Of a DNA stretch of 64,000 bases, positions 20,226 to 29,785 are shown piece by piece. The position numbers were made by a program, and so were the translations under genes. The DNA is from Rhizobium sp. NXC24. GTDB lineage: Bacteria; Pseudomonadota; Alphaproteobacteria; Rhizobiales; Rhizobiaceae. The first letter of the stretch is position 1; the number at the start of each line of letters is the position of its first letter. The notes below the pieces were generated by a model. The model was not told the DNA's origin and ran no database searches. It saw only the letters and a program-made list of their open reading frames with translations. The stretch is taken from NCBI RefSeq assembly GCF_002944315.1, contig NZ_CP024311.1:3501-67500 (forward strand), written 5' to 3'.

Positions 20226-21578
20226 ATGACGGCTATGGATCAATCCGCAATGAGCGAGGCGGCACGGGAGATCGACAAGCTGATGGGGCTGCACCCCAAA
20301 GGCTTCGATCTATCGCTTGATAGAATCACCCGGCTGCTCGACATCCTCGGCAATCCGCATAAAAAGTTGCCGCCGGTGATCCATGTCGCCGGCACCAACG
20401 GCAAGGGCTCGGTGACGGCCTTCTGCCGAGCGCTTCTCGAGGCCGGCGGCCTGAGCGTGCATGTCCATACCTCGCCACATCTCGTCAATTGGCACGAGCG
20501 CTACCGCCTGGGCATCAAGGGCGGCCGCGGCAAGCTCGTCGACGATGCGGTTTTCGCCGATGTGCTCCGGCGGATTGCCGACGCCAATGGCGGCGAGAAG
20601 ATCACGGTCTTCGAAATCCTGACCGCGGCGACTTTCATGCTGTTTTCCGAGCAGCCGGCCGATGTCGCGATCATCGAAGTCGGCCTCGGCGGCCGTTTCG
20701 ACGCCACCAACGTCATTTCCGATCCGGCCGCCTCCGTGATCATGCCGATCTCGCTCGACCACCAGCCCTATCTCGGCGACCGCGTCGAGCTGATCGCGGC
20801 CGAAAAGGCGGGGATCATGAAACCCGGCCGTCCCGTGGTCATCGGTCATCAGGAATATGATGCCGCCTTGGACGTGCTGATATCGACTGCCGAGCGGCTG
20901 CGTTGCCCGACGGCGGTTTTCGGCCAGGATTTTTCCGCTCACGAGGAATATGGCCGGCTGGTTTATCAGGACGAGTTCGGTCTCGCCGACCTGCCGCTGC
21001 CCCGCCTGCCGGGCCGGCATCAATATGCCAACGCCGCCGCTGCCATCCGTGCCGTCAAGGCCGCGGGCTTTGTCGTCACCGAAGCGATGATGGAAAAGGC
21101 GATGGCCTCGGTCGAATGGGCGGGCCGCCTGCAGCGTCTGACGGAAGGCGATTTGTTGGTGCACGCACCCGAAGGCGCGGAAATCTGGGTCGACGGCGGC
21201 CACAATCCCGGCGCCGGCGAGGTCATTGCCGAAGCCATGGCCAATTTCGAGGAGCGCCAGCCGCGACCGTTGTTCCTGATTACCGGCATGATCAATACCA
21301 AGGATCCTGTCGGCTATTTCAAGGCATTCACCGGCCTGGCGGAAAAGGTCTATTGCGTGCCGATCCGCGGCAGCGATTCGATGATCGACCCCGTGGTTTT
21401 GGCCGGCGCGGCTTACGATGCTGGTCTGGTGGCCGAACCGATGTCGAGCGTCGGCCAAGCGCTGGATGCGATCAAGGAACTGGCCGTACCCGATTTGCCG
21501 GCGCCGCGCATTCTGATCGGCGGCTCGCTATATCTCGTCGGTGATGTCCTTGCCGATAACGGCACGCCGCCGAAGTGA
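20226..21578 (+). CDS. folC: Bifunctional folylpolyglutamate/dihydrofolate synthase
   Basis: Adds glutamate to dihydropteroate and folates. The 450-residue Mur-ligase-type enzyme has the ATP motif HVAGTNGKGSVTAF, the omega-loop region VHTSPHLVNWHERYR, EVGLGGRFDATN, and SLDHQPYLGD with the catalytic residues. The C-terminal ligand domain contains VDGGHNPGAGEV. GGAGGT lies 5 bases before the ATG at 20226. It sits 33 bases after accD and is probably cotranscribed with it. Confidence 0.96.
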   Translation: MTAMDQSAMSEAAREIDKLMGLHPKGFDLSLDRITRLLDILGNPHKKLPPVIHVAGTNGKGSVTAFCRALLEAGGLSVHVHTSPHLVNWHERYRLGIKGGRGKLVDDAVFADVLRRIADANGGEKITVFEILTAATFMLFSEQPADVAIIEVGLGGRFDATNVISDPAASVIMPISLDHQPYLGDRVELIAAEKAGIMKPGRPVVIGHQEYDAALDVLISTAERLRCPTAVFGQDFSAHEEYGRLVYQDEFGLADLPLPRLPGRHQYANAAAAIRAVKAAGFVVTEAMMEKAMASVEWAGRLQRLTEGDLLVHAPEGAEIWVDGGHNPGAGEVIAEAMANFEERQPRPLFLITGMINTKDPVGYFKAFTGLAEKVYCVPIRGSDSMIDPVVLAGAAYDAGLVAEPMSSVGQALDAIKELAVPDLPAPRILIGGSLYLVGDVLADNGTPPK

Positions 21579-21781
21579 TTCCGGTGCCTTGATCAACAAC
21601 CCGCTCTCGTGCTTCGAGACGGCCCTGCGGGCCTCCTCGGCATGAGGGCTGACCTTTTCGCCCAGCCGCGCCACGGGCTCATCATTCATCTCTGCGTTGC
21701 CGTGGCGACGAGCCTGCTTCATCCTCGCCCTGATGGTACGAAGCCTCGAAGAGCGAGGATGGCCCGTGTTCTCCGACCAAC
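21579..21781. repeat. Repeat-like intergenic DNA between folC and trxA
   Basis: This stretch has no convincing gene. It contains CTTCGAGACGGCC and later GAAGCCTCGAAGAGCGAGGAT, variants of the CATCCTGAGG/CCTCGAAGGACGAGG theme that is also present near 58.7 kb. I read it as a degenerate rhizobial interspersed repeat ahead of the trxA terminator. Confidence 0.45.
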
Positions 21782-21808
21782 AAAAAGCCCGCACGAAGCG
21801 GGCTTTTT
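21782..21808. terminator. Bidirectional terminator between folC and trxA
   Basis: A perfect 11-bp stem, 21782-21792 with 21798-21808, around ACGAA. It runs from an A-tract into a T-tract and so works on both strands for the convergent genes. Confidence 0.85.
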
Positions 21809-21829
21809 CATTCTCTCAGTCGATACCGA

Positions 21830-22150
21830 TTAGGCAGCGCTGGAAATCCAGCTCTGCAGGGCGGTCTTGGGAGCGGCGCCAACCTTGATGTCGGCAACTT
21901 CGCCGGCCTTGAACATGGCAAGCGTCGGGATCGAGCGAACGCCGAACTGGGCAGCCAGTTCCGGGTTTTCATCGATGTTGAGCTTGGCGACCTTCACCTT
22001 GCCTTCGAACTGTACGGCGAGCTCTTCGAGAGCAGGCGCGATCATCTTGCACGGACCGCACCATTCGGCCCAGAAATCAACGACGACAGGCTCTGCGGAC
22101 TGCAGGACTTCGGCAGCGAAGTTGGAGGTATCGACTTTCACGGTAGCCAT
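21830..22150 (-). CDS. trxA: Thioredoxin
   Basis: Small cytosolic dithiol reductant. The 106-residue protein has the active site WCGPC (Cys31 and Cys34), the preceding VVVDFWAEW, and the cis-proline loop [23 protein letters not shown] lies just before the ATG. It follows addA on the same strand with a 75-base gap, a conserved rhizobial order. Confidence 0.97.
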   Translation of the reverse strand: MATVKVDTSNFAAEVLQSAEPVVVDFWAEWCGPCKMIAPALEELAVQFEGKVKVAKLNIDENPELAAQFGVRSIPTLAMFKAGEVADIKVGAAPKTALQSWISSAA

Positions 22151-22225
22151 AGGCTGCTCCTTACCAGGATTTGCGGGTTGCTAGATATGTGATGGTGCGG
22201 TGCCCAAATTTCAATATTTGGTATT

Positions 22226-25200
22226 TCACTTTGTTTTGAGCTCCGCAAGCGCCAATGCGAGCGCTTCTTGGGAGAGCGTGTGGATCGAGGCGTTCTCGGT
22301 GTAGACAAGCACGCAATCGATGCGTTTGCCGGGATAGAGCGGCGAAAGGATCTCGCGATAGATGGCAAGCTGGGCCCGGTGGGCGAAAGGAATCCCTTCG
22401 GCACCACGCGGCGGCACGCGATTCGTTTTGTAATCGAGGATGACCACGCGATCGTCGAGCACGGTCAGCCGGTCGATGCGGCCGGAGACGGCATAGTTTT
22501 GATCGCCGAGCGTCAGCGTGCCCATGATCGAGACTTCGGCCTGGGCATGGGCGCTGAAAACACCCTGCAGGTCTGGGTGCGACAGCAGCGCCATCACCGC
22601 GTTGATCAGCGCTTCGCGTTCGGCCTCAGGCCAGAAGCGTGCGGCTCGCTCGGCGTAGCGCCGCGCGGCATCGGCGCGATCTGCCGGCGCGATCTCCGGC
22701 AATGTCTGCAGCATGCGGTGGATGAAGCGGCCCTTTTCCAGCGAGCGATCCGATTTGGGCTTCTCGGTGAACAGCGGCGAGGCGACAAGCAGATTGTCGG
22801 CTTCATCGTCGATGATGGTGCCGGCACCGGAAGGGCTGAGCGGCCGGGGTAGGTTTCGCTGCGGCGGCAGCGGCCGGCTTAATCCCACCGGCAGCGCTCC
22901 TCGGTCCACGGTCGCTTCCGCCTGTTCCATGTGCTCGAAACTGCGCTCGACCTGGGTCACGCGCCAGCTCAAACCCTGCCACTCGCCATCCGGTCCGGAA
23001 AAGCTGACAGGCGTGCAGCGCTCGCCATCCTGGCGCAGCGTCCTGGAAATCATAGCATGCCATGTATCGACGTTTTCGCGAATGCCGCGATAGCCGCAGA
23101 CAATCAGCCGGTCGGCGGCGCGTGTCATGCCGACATAGAGCAGGCGGCGATATTCCTCCTCCGCCAGCGACTGCAGCCTCGTCGCATCGGCCTGTGTCAG
23201 CGAATTGGCAAGTGCGCTGACCGGCACCCAGACGGGCAGCGGGATTTCGCCTTTGCCGGTCTCGATCAGGCGCAGCTTCGGCAAATGCGTATGGGTAAAG
23301 GCCTTGCCGCCGCCATCGACGAGGAAGACGATCGGCGCTTCCAGGCCCTTGGAGGCATGCACCGTCATGATCCGCACCTCGTTGCGGCCCTTGTCCTGCT
23401 CCCGCTTCACGGTCGGCGCCTCCAGCTCCAGCGTCGAGATGAAGGATTGCAGACCCGGCAGGCCGGAAGTTTCGTGGTCCAATGTAAAGGTCAGGAACTC
23501 GTCTAGGATGTCGCTGACTTCGGTGCCGAGCCGCGCCAGGAACTGCCGCCGGCCGCCGAAGCTGCCGAGAACGCGAGCGTAGAAGTCATGCACGGATAGG
23601 CTCTTGGAGAGTGCCAGGAAGGTTTTCAGCCGGTCGAGGACATGCCGGAAGCGCTCATTGCCGTCATCGGCGAATTTTTGGAGATGGCTCCAGACGCTTT
23701 CATCATCGCCGCGATAGGCCGCGACGGCGAACACATCGTCTTCACCGAGATCGAACAGGGGGCTCTTCAACAGCGCTGCCAACGAAAGATCGTCTTCCGG
23801 CAGCAACAGGAAACGGCCAAGCGCCAAAAGGTCTTGAATGGCGATGTGGCTAGTCAGCACCAGGCGGTCGGCGCCGGCAACGGGAATGTTGTTGCGCCGC
23901 TTCAAGGCCCGAGTCAGCGCGTTGACGAAGCTGTCACGCTTGCGCACCAGCACCAATATATCGCCGGCCTCGATGAAGCGCGCCTTTCCCTTGTCGATGA
24001 TCGTCTCGCGGCCAATGACGTTGCCGATCGTCTGCGCCATGCGCCGCGCCAGGATCGCCGCCGGCGCGCTTTCCGGCGTCGAATCGAAGGGCGCCGTCCA
24101 GTCTTCCTCCTTCGCCAGCGGCTCGGGCGCAATCATCTCCCAGAGATCGACGGCGCCGGGATGACCGATGCGGCTGGAGCGGTGCACGACGGGCTCGGCG
24201 GCGGCACTGAGGCCACGGGCATTCTCGGGCGCCGTGAAGACATGGTCGACGGCGGCCAGCACGTCGGCGGTGGAACGGAAGGAGAGCGGAAGGCGGATCG
24301 ATGAAAACTGCTGGCCGCTATTATCCACGCGCCGCCGCGTCCGGTCGCTCTCCTCGGAGAAACGTTCGGGCCGCGCACCCTGGAAGGAATAGATCGACTG
24401 CTTTTCGTCGCCGACCGCGAAGATCGTCCTGAGGGTCGGGCGCGCGCTTTCCCCGGAGAAGAAATCCTCCGCCAGCGATTGGATGACGCTCCATTGGATC
24501 GGGCTGGTATCCTGCGCCTCGTCGACGAGGATATGGTCTATGCCCTGGTCGAGCTTGTAGTGGATCCAGGGGCCGACGTCCTTCTTGGTCAGCAGATCGG
24601 CGGTGCGGGTGATCAGGTCTTCGAAATCGAGCTGGCTGCGCCGCTTCTTCAGTTCTTCATAGTCGCGGTTCAGCCGGTCGGCGAGGGTAAGCGCCGCCCG
24701 GGTGGCGCGATACATCCGCATCAGCTTCAGCCGGTCGCGGCAAACGACGACATGGGCGCGGGCGGCAGCGACTGCGTCGGCCAGCGCGGGTGCATCGGCC
24801 AGCATCGCCTTGACGAAAAACTGGCTGTCCGACTTCGGCTCGCCCTTGGCGGTCAGCATGACCTTTTCGAGGATCTCCGCGCGGGCGATCGGGTTCGCTT
24901 CGCGTTTGGCAAGGCGCAGCCCATAGGCGATGTCCTGCGCTTTTGCCCCACCCTTGAGATCGGCAAGCGTGAGATAGAGCTCCAGCGCCGAGCCTGAAAG
25001 GCCGGGCAGAGGCCAATACTGCTCCGCTATCCCAGCTTCGGTGTCATCGGGAGAGAGACCGAGCCGGGTCAGCAGCGCAGCCTCAATGCCGCCGTTCCGT
25101 TCGGCTTCCGCAGTGAAGCGCCTGATAGCATTGCGGTTGGCGACGATTTCGCCCAGCAATGTCTCCAGGCCGGATTCGTCGCCGAGATCGAGCACATAGG

Positions 25201-25792
25201 CGAAGGCCTCGGCAAGTTCGGCATTCGGATCATGCGGCGTTGCCGTCAACAGGGACCGACGGGCATCATCCAGCAGGGTCGCCGCGGCGCGATCGTCGAG
25301 AACCGAGAAATGGCCGGCGACATTGGCTTCCAGCGGGAATTGATGCAGCAGCGCTTCGCAGAAGGCGTGGATCGTCTGGATCTTCAGCCCGCCCGGCGTT
25401 TCCAGCGCCTTGGCAAAGAGGCGGCGAGCTTCGGCGAGCTTCAAGAGACCCGGCTCCGCGCCTTCGATCTCGGTGATTCGCGCCTTCAGCTCCTCGTCCG
25501 GCAATGTTGCCCAGGCAGCTAGGCGATCGAAGACGCGGTTCGACATCTCCGACGCCGCGGCCTTGGTATAAGTGAGGCAGAGAATGGCTGACGGCCGCGC
25601 GCCGGCGAGCAACAGGCGGATGACGCGCTGGGTCAGCACATGCGTCTTGCCGGAACCGGCATTGGCCGAGACCCAGGCGGACCGTTCCGGATCGGAGGCG
25701 ATCGATTGCTGCACAGTCGTCCAGCCGATCCAGACGCCAGGATCGTCGCTATCGGGCAGGGCGCTGAGTTCGCCGTCGGAAAGCTCACTCAT
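22226..25792 (-). CDS. addA: Double-strand break repair helicase AddA
   Basis: UvrD-type helicase-nuclease subunit of AddAB, the alphaproteobacterial counterpart of RecBCD. It processes DNA ends for RecA. The 1188-residue protein has Walker A ANAGSGKT (residues 43-50), ILCLTYTKAAASEM, HILVDEAQDTSPIQW (motif II), VGDEKQSIYSFQGA (motif III), LSFRST, VRIMTVHASKGLEAP (motif V) and LLYVGMTRA (motif VI). The C-terminal nuclease core is VVILDYKTNR. The start at 25792 overlaps the end of addB by 8 bases and has GGAGGGAGG upstream. An open frame continues 25 codons further but overlaps addB. Confidence 0.96.
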   Translation of the reverse strand: MSELSDGELSALPDSDDPGVWIGWTTVQQSIASDPERSAWVSANAGSGKTHVLTQRVIRLLLAGARPSAILCLTYTKAAASEMSNRVFDRLAAWATLPDEELKARITEIEGAEPGLLKLAEARRLFAKALETPGGLKIQTIHAFCEALLHQFPLEANVAGHFSVLDDRAAATLLDDARRSLLTATPHDPNAELAEAFAYVLDLGDESGLETLLGEIVANRNAIRRFTAEAERNGGIEAALLTRLGLSPDDTEAGIAEQYWPLPGLSGSALELYLTLADLKGGAKAQDIAYGLRLAKREANPIARAEILEKVMLTAKGEPKSDSQFFVKAMLADAPALADAVAAARAHVVVCRDRLKLMRMYRATRAALTLADRLNRDYEELKKRRSQLDFEDLITRTADLLTKKDVGPWIHYKLDQGIDHILVDEAQDTSPIQWSVIQSLAEDFFSGESARPTLRTIFAVGDEKQSIYSFQGARPERFSEESDRTRRRVDNSGQQFSSIRLPLSFRSTADVLAAVDHVFTAPENARGLSAAAEPVVHRSSRIGHPGAVDLWEMIAPEPLAKEEDWTAPFDSTPESAPAAILARRMAQTIGNVIGRETIIDKGKARFIEAGDILVLVRKRDSFVNALTRALKRRNNIPVAGADRLVLTSHIAIQDLLALGRFLLLPEDDLSLAALLKSPLFDLGEDDVFAVAAYRGDDESVWSHLQKFADDGNERFRHVLDRLKTFLALSKSLSVHDFYARVLGSFGGRRQFLARLGTEVSDILDEFLTFTLDHETSGLPGLQSFISTLELEAPTVKREQDKGRNEVRIMTVHASKGLEAPIVFLVDGGGKAFTHTHLPKLRLIETGKGEIPLPVWVPVSALANSLTQADATRLQSLAEEEYRRLLYVGMTRAADRLIVCGYRGIRENVDTWHAMISRTLRQDGERCTPVSFSGPDGEWQGLSWRVTQVERSFEHMEQAEATVDRGALPVGLSRPLPPQRNLPRPLSPSGAGTIIDDEADNLLVASPLFTEKPKSDRSLEKGRFIHRMLQTLPEIAPADRADAARRYAERAARFWPEAEREALINAVMALLSHPDLQGVFSAHAQAEVSIMGTLTLGDQNYAVSGRIDRLTVLDDRVVILDYKTNRVPPRGAEGIPFAHRAQLAIYREILSPLYPGKRIDCVLVYTENASIHTLSQEALALALAELKTK

Positions 25793-28700
25793 CGCCGCCT
25801 CCCTCCTGTTCGGTCTCCGCTGTCGACCATTCGGAGGCGCGGGCCAGGTGATCGTAGTCGCCGCCATATTCGAATTGTTGGGCGGGGATCAGCCGTGACG
25901 AGAAGCCCTTTTCGCCGGACTGCAGCAGGGCAACGAATTTGACGAGTTGGTCCATCGACTCCTCCGCCAAATCCATAGCCGACTTTGTTTCCGTCTTGCC
26001 GCTGCGGCCGGAAAGTTCGTTGTTGACCTGATCGACCTTGAAGCGATCGCCGGGCCTCAGACGCACATAAAGCAGGTTCTCCGGAGCAAGTGCGCCGACA
26101 TCGCGGAAAGCGCCGGCCTTGAGTGCGTAAGCCTCCAGAGCCAATTGCGGATCGAGCAGCGCGCGGGCCTGCGCCGGCGAGGGATTGTAACCGGTCTTGT
26201 AGTCGATGATGTCTGCCGCCCTGTTGCCTTTGAAATCGATGCGGTCGGCAACGCCGGTCAAGCGGATGCCGATCGGCTCGATCTCGACGCCCGCAGGCAC
26301 TTCCGTTGCCGTCGAGCGGATCTCAGGCCGCCGCTCCGCTTCCCAGGCGAGAAAAGCGCGCGCCACTTCGCGGAAACGTGGCCGCCAGACGCTATCGATA
26401 TGAACCGGCAGTTGCTCCGCGTCGAAAAGCTCGGCCACGATACGATCCATAGCCAGCGATGCATTCGGCGTTCCCGCGATATGACCCTCACGGATAAAGC
26501 GATCGATGATCTTGTGATAGAGCGTGCCGCGCTCGGCCGGGCCGGGCTCGCGGTTGAAGGGAGCGATCGGGTCGAGCCGCAGGACGCGTCGGGCGTAGAT
26601 CGCATAGGGATCGCGGCGGAGGCGGCCGACCTCGCTGAAGGAATAGCTTTTCGGCTGTAGCCCGGCTGGCGGTTTCGGGGATGGCCTCAGCGCCGGCGCC
26701 TGGTTTTCGCCTTCGTCGATCATCCCAGCCCAATGGCGATATTGATCGCCGCGCGCTTTCAATTCCCCGGCAAACGTCTTGCCGCCCAGCGCCATCAGCC
26801 GCTGCAGCCAGCGCGACGCCACGGTCGGGGTCGAGCCCTGTCGCAGTGCGCGCGAATAGATCAGGTCGCGCGTCCCATTCGCCATTTCGAAATCGTGGGC
26901 AAGCTGACCGATGCGGCGCTCCGGCGGTTCCAGGCCGATCGCGGTCTTCATCGTGCGGGAGATGAAGGGATTGTTGGCGGTCTGGCCCGGCCAGGAGCCT
27001 TCGTTGAGCCCGCCGAGGATCAACGTATCGACGCTCTGCAGGCGCGCTTCCAGCGTACCGAAGATGAACAGCCGCGGATGGCTCAGTGCCCGCGGCTTGA
27101 CTGCCTGCCCGGCGGAGAGCGCGGCCATGATATCGATCCACTGCGGCCCATCCGCTTCGAGCTGGCCTTCGGTTTCCATGACCTCCTTCAGCAGGCTTGC
27201 CATCGTATCGCCGGCCTCGCCGGACCAGAGTCCGGCCAAGTTGCCGCGCTCATCGGCGGCAACGGCTTCAAGGGCGCGGCCCGTGCGATCGGCCCATTCG
27301 GAAAGGGTGGGAAGTCCGGCGGATGATGGTGTAAGCGCTGAGGTCAGCGGCTCGCATGCCGCTGCGATCTTTCGGGCCAGCGCGCGCGCATGTTCCACGG
27401 CTTCCGGAGGCAGGGATTTGCGCCAGTGCGGCGCATGTCGGTCCATTGCCTGTTCGGTGAGCTGCCGGTCGAGCAGGGATTCCAGCGCGCCGATATCGAC
27501 ATCGGCGATGCCGCCCCTCAAGGCGAGCACTTCCAGCGCATCGACGCCAAGCTGCAAGGCATCCGTGCGAAAGCCGAAGCGGGCGAGGGGATGCTTGATG
27601 AGCGAGACGATGGCAACGGGGTCGCCGGGGCGAAGCGTCGCCTCGAGCAGCAATTGCAGCAGCGCCCCTTGCGGCGTGGCGGCGAGCGGCGTTCCGGCCG
27701 AATCGTCGGCGGTGATGCCGAAGCGGGCCAGCTCCGCCGTCACGCGCCGCGCCAGATTGCGATCCGGCGTGATCAGTGCCGCCTGGCTTTCGCCGCCGTT
27801 GCGCCCCGGCTTCTCCAGCGCGAGCCGCAAGGCGATGGCGATTGCCGTCGCCTCTTCGCGTTCGTTCGTCGCCTCGATTAGCGCGACATCGGCGAAGGCT
27901 CGCGCAATGGCGTCCGGCGCCAGCGTCTTTTGCCATGCCCCCCAGCCGCTGGTCGCTTTCGCTGGCGCCAGGGCGCGCGACAGGACCTCAGCGCGAATCT
28001 GCATGCTCTCCGGCGCCTCGGCGACGGTTTCCACATCGCTTCGCTCCACGCGCAGCCGCTTCAACAGCAGCGACAGGCCATATTGTGAATGGCTGCGTGT
28101 CGTCGGATCGACCCTAGCGCCAGCGCCCGTCTCCGGCGCCACAAGCCGCCATTCCTCCTCCGGCATCGAAAGATCGAGCCCCGGAAGCACAATGACGCCC
28201 TGCGGCAGGGAGGCAACGGCGGCAATCAGCTCCGCCGTTGCCGGAACCGAACCGGTGGAGCCGGCGATGATGATCGGCCCGGCATGCTGCATTGTGGCAA
28301 ACCGTTGCGCCTCGGCACGCAGGATGGCGTTGCGGTGTCTGGCGGGCGAGGATTTGCCGAGTTCCTCCAGCCGCGCCGGCCAGAAAGCACTGGCAATCTG
28401 CAGGAATTCGGTCGTCAATTGCCACCAGAGCGCATGGTCGTCGGCGCTAAGCTTGGCAAGCTCGGCCCAGTCGCGATCCTCGGTCTCGATGGAATCGATG
28501 AGTTCGGCGAGATTGCGCGCCAGCCAAATGGCGTCTGCCGGGCTTGCCGGAGCGACGAGCGGCGAATCCGAATGAATGTCGCGGACGATCTGCGGCAGCC
28601 TGTTGCGCCAGGCAAGGATCAGCCGTGCCAGTTCCAACAGCCGCGCGGTATTGGCGAGCGGCTGTGCCAGATCCGCGGTCGCGGGCAGAGCCTCTTCGAA

Positions 28701-28973
28701 ATAGCCGCTATCGTCGTCCGTCTCGCCGAGCGGGCGGATCACCGGCAGGATCGCGGAGCGGCCGCCAAGCAGATCGACGAATTCCGAACGCAGCACGCGC
28801 GCCGCGCGCCTTGTCGGCAGGAAGATGGTAACCTTGGCAAGCGATAGCGGATCGCCGGGATCGTGGCGAAAGTGCTCGGTCAGTCGGCCATCACAGAGAG
28901 CGCTGGCAAGGGTCTTGAGAAAAGGCAGGCCCGCCGGGATCGTCAGGATGCGTTGCCGGTGCCCGCCCGTCAT
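25785..28973 (-). CDS. addB: Double-strand break repair protein AddB
   Basis: Partner of AddA, with an inactivated helicase-like N-terminal part and a C-terminal nuclease. The 1062-residue protein begins TIPAGLPFLKTLASAL and has no Walker A. It contains PTRRAARVLRSEF and TLILGGLNEGSWPGQT, typical of alphaproteobacterial AddB. The nuclease core IIDYKTGYNPSP is preceded by SEVGRLRRDPYAIYARRVLRL. Where the Bacillus protein has the first cysteine of its iron-sulphur cluster, this one has Asp, so the cluster is probably absent. It starts four bases from the stop of the nucleotidyltransferase gene and overlaps addA at its end. Confidence 0.94.
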   Translation of the reverse strand: MTGGHRQRILTIPAGLPFLKTLASALCDGRLTEHFRHDPGDPLSLAKVTIFLPTRRAARVLRSEFVDLLGGRSAILPVIRPLGETDDDSGYFEEALPATADLAQPLANTARLLELARLILAWRNRLPQIVRDIHSDSPLVAPASPADAIWLARNLAELIDSIETEDRDWAELAKLSADDHALWWQLTTEFLQIASAFWPARLEELGKSSPARHRNAILRAEAQRFATMQHAGPIIIAGSTGSVPATAELIAAVASLPQGVIVLPGLDLSMPEEEWRLVAPETGAGARVDPTTRSHSQYGLSLLLKRLRVERSDVETVAEAPESMQIRAEVLSRALAPAKATSGWGAWQKTLAPDAIARAFADVALIEATNEREEATAIAIALRLALEKPGRNGGESQAALITPDRNLARRVTAELARFGITADDSAGTPLAATPQGALLQLLLEATLRPGDPVAIVSLIKHPLARFGFRTDALQLGVDALEVLALRGGIADVDIGALESLLDRQLTEQAMDRHAPHWRKSLPPEAVEHARALARKIAAACEPLTSALTPSSAGLPTLSEWADRTGRALEAVAADERGNLAGLWSGEAGDTMASLLKEVMETEGQLEADGPQWIDIMAALSAGQAVKPRALSHPRLFIFGTLEARLQSVDTLILGGLNEGSWPGQTANNPFISRTMKTAIGLEPPERRIGQLAHDFEMANGTRDLIYSRALRQGSTPTVASRWLQRLMALGGKTFAGELKARGDQYRHWAGMIDEGENQAPALRPSPKPPAGLQPKSYSFSEVGRLRRDPYAIYARRVLRLDPIAPFNREPGPAERGTLYHKIIDRFIREGHIAGTPNASLAMDRIVAELFDAEQLPVHIDSVWRPRFREVARAFLAWEAERRPEIRSTATEVPAGVEIEPIGIRLTGVADRIDFKGNRAADIIDYKTGYNPSPAQARALLDPQLALEAYALKAGAFRDVGALAPENLLYVRLRPGDRFKVDQVNNELSGRSGKTETKSAMDLAEESMDQLVKFVALLQSGEKGFSSRLIPAQQFEYGGDYDHLARASEWSTAETEQEGGGDE

Positions 28974-28976
28974 CCG

Positions 28977-29708
28977 TCACGCAAACGCCCGGAAAGTCCG
29001 GATCGTTTCCTCCGCCTCGCCGATCGCCTCCGGCGTGCCGACGGTCAGCCAATGGCCGTCCATCATCGTGCCGTAGAGCCGGCCCTTGGCGATTCCCTTG
29101 TCGAAATAGATGTTGATGTTGAAGGCATCATTTGGCGCATCGTCAAGAAGGGAGGGGTTCATGACGAAGGCGCCGGCATAGACGACGCCATTATATTGCG
29201 CGTCGCGATAGCGTGTAAGCCGGCCGTCCCCAGCCATGCTGAAATCGTTCTTGCCGTTGTGACCCGTGGTTCTTTCCAGCTCGACGCACAGCATCGCCAT
29301 ATCCATGCGCTGCTCGTCGAAGAATCCGGCTAATCGCTCGAGGTTTGTTGGTTGGCCGGGTTTCTCGCCGATCCAGAACAAGTCGGCATTCATGACGAAA
29401 ACAGAATCGCGGCTCAGCAGCGTCAGGCCTTTGACGATGCCGCCGCCATTGTTCATCAGCGCATCGCGTTCATCTGAGATCAGGATGTCTAATCCGCGAT
29501 AGTTCCGAAGATGCGCCTCCATCTGATCGGCATGATGATGGACGTTCACGACGGCCCGCTCGACACCGGCTTCGGCCAGGGCATCCAGCGTATAATCGAT
29601 CATCGGCTTGCCGGCGATCTTTACCAGCGGTTTTGGGATGGTATCGGTAATTGGCCGCATGCGGGTCCCGAGGCCCGCGGCCAATACCATGGCTTGCTTG
29701 ATGGTCAT
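28977..29708 (-). CDS. murU: MurU-like sugar-phosphate nucleotidyltransferase
   Basis: A 243-residue nucleotidyltransferase with the signature LAAGLGTRMRP (residues 9-19), then KPLVKIAGKPMIDYTLDAL and VMNADLFW with the metal-binding Asp. Its position next to a gene with an AmgK-like kinase domain suggests the UDP-MurNAc-forming step of the AmgK/MurU peptidoglycan recycling route known in Pseudomonas and Caulobacter. A mannose-1-phosphate guanylyltransferase-like role is the alternative. The start at 29708 (MTIKQAMVLAAG) is where similarity begins. The frame is open well upstream. Confidence 0.82.
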   Translation of the reverse strand: MTIKQAMVLAAGLGTRMRPITDTIPKPLVKIAGKPMIDYTLDALAEAGVERAVVNVHHHADQMEAHLRNYRGLDILISDERDALMNNGGGIVKGLTLLSRDSVFVMNADLFWIGEKPGQPTNLERLAGFFDEQRMDMAMLCVELERTTGHNGKNDFSMAGDGRLTRYRDAQYNGVVYAGAFVMNPSLLDDAPNDAFNINIYFDKGIAKGRLYGTMMDGHWLTVGTPEAIGEAEETIRTFRAFA

Positions 29709-29785
29709 CTCGTCTCGAATTTGTGATTCGCTCGGCTGTCTTCCTTTAGCATATTGCAGGAAAACCGTCGCCCGGTCTCGGTCAG

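Noticed and set aside
26911..28575. 554-codon plus-strand open frame opposite addB
   Set aside because: Ser/Ala/Arg-rich antisense product without motifs; addB on the other strand has conserved family motifs throughout.
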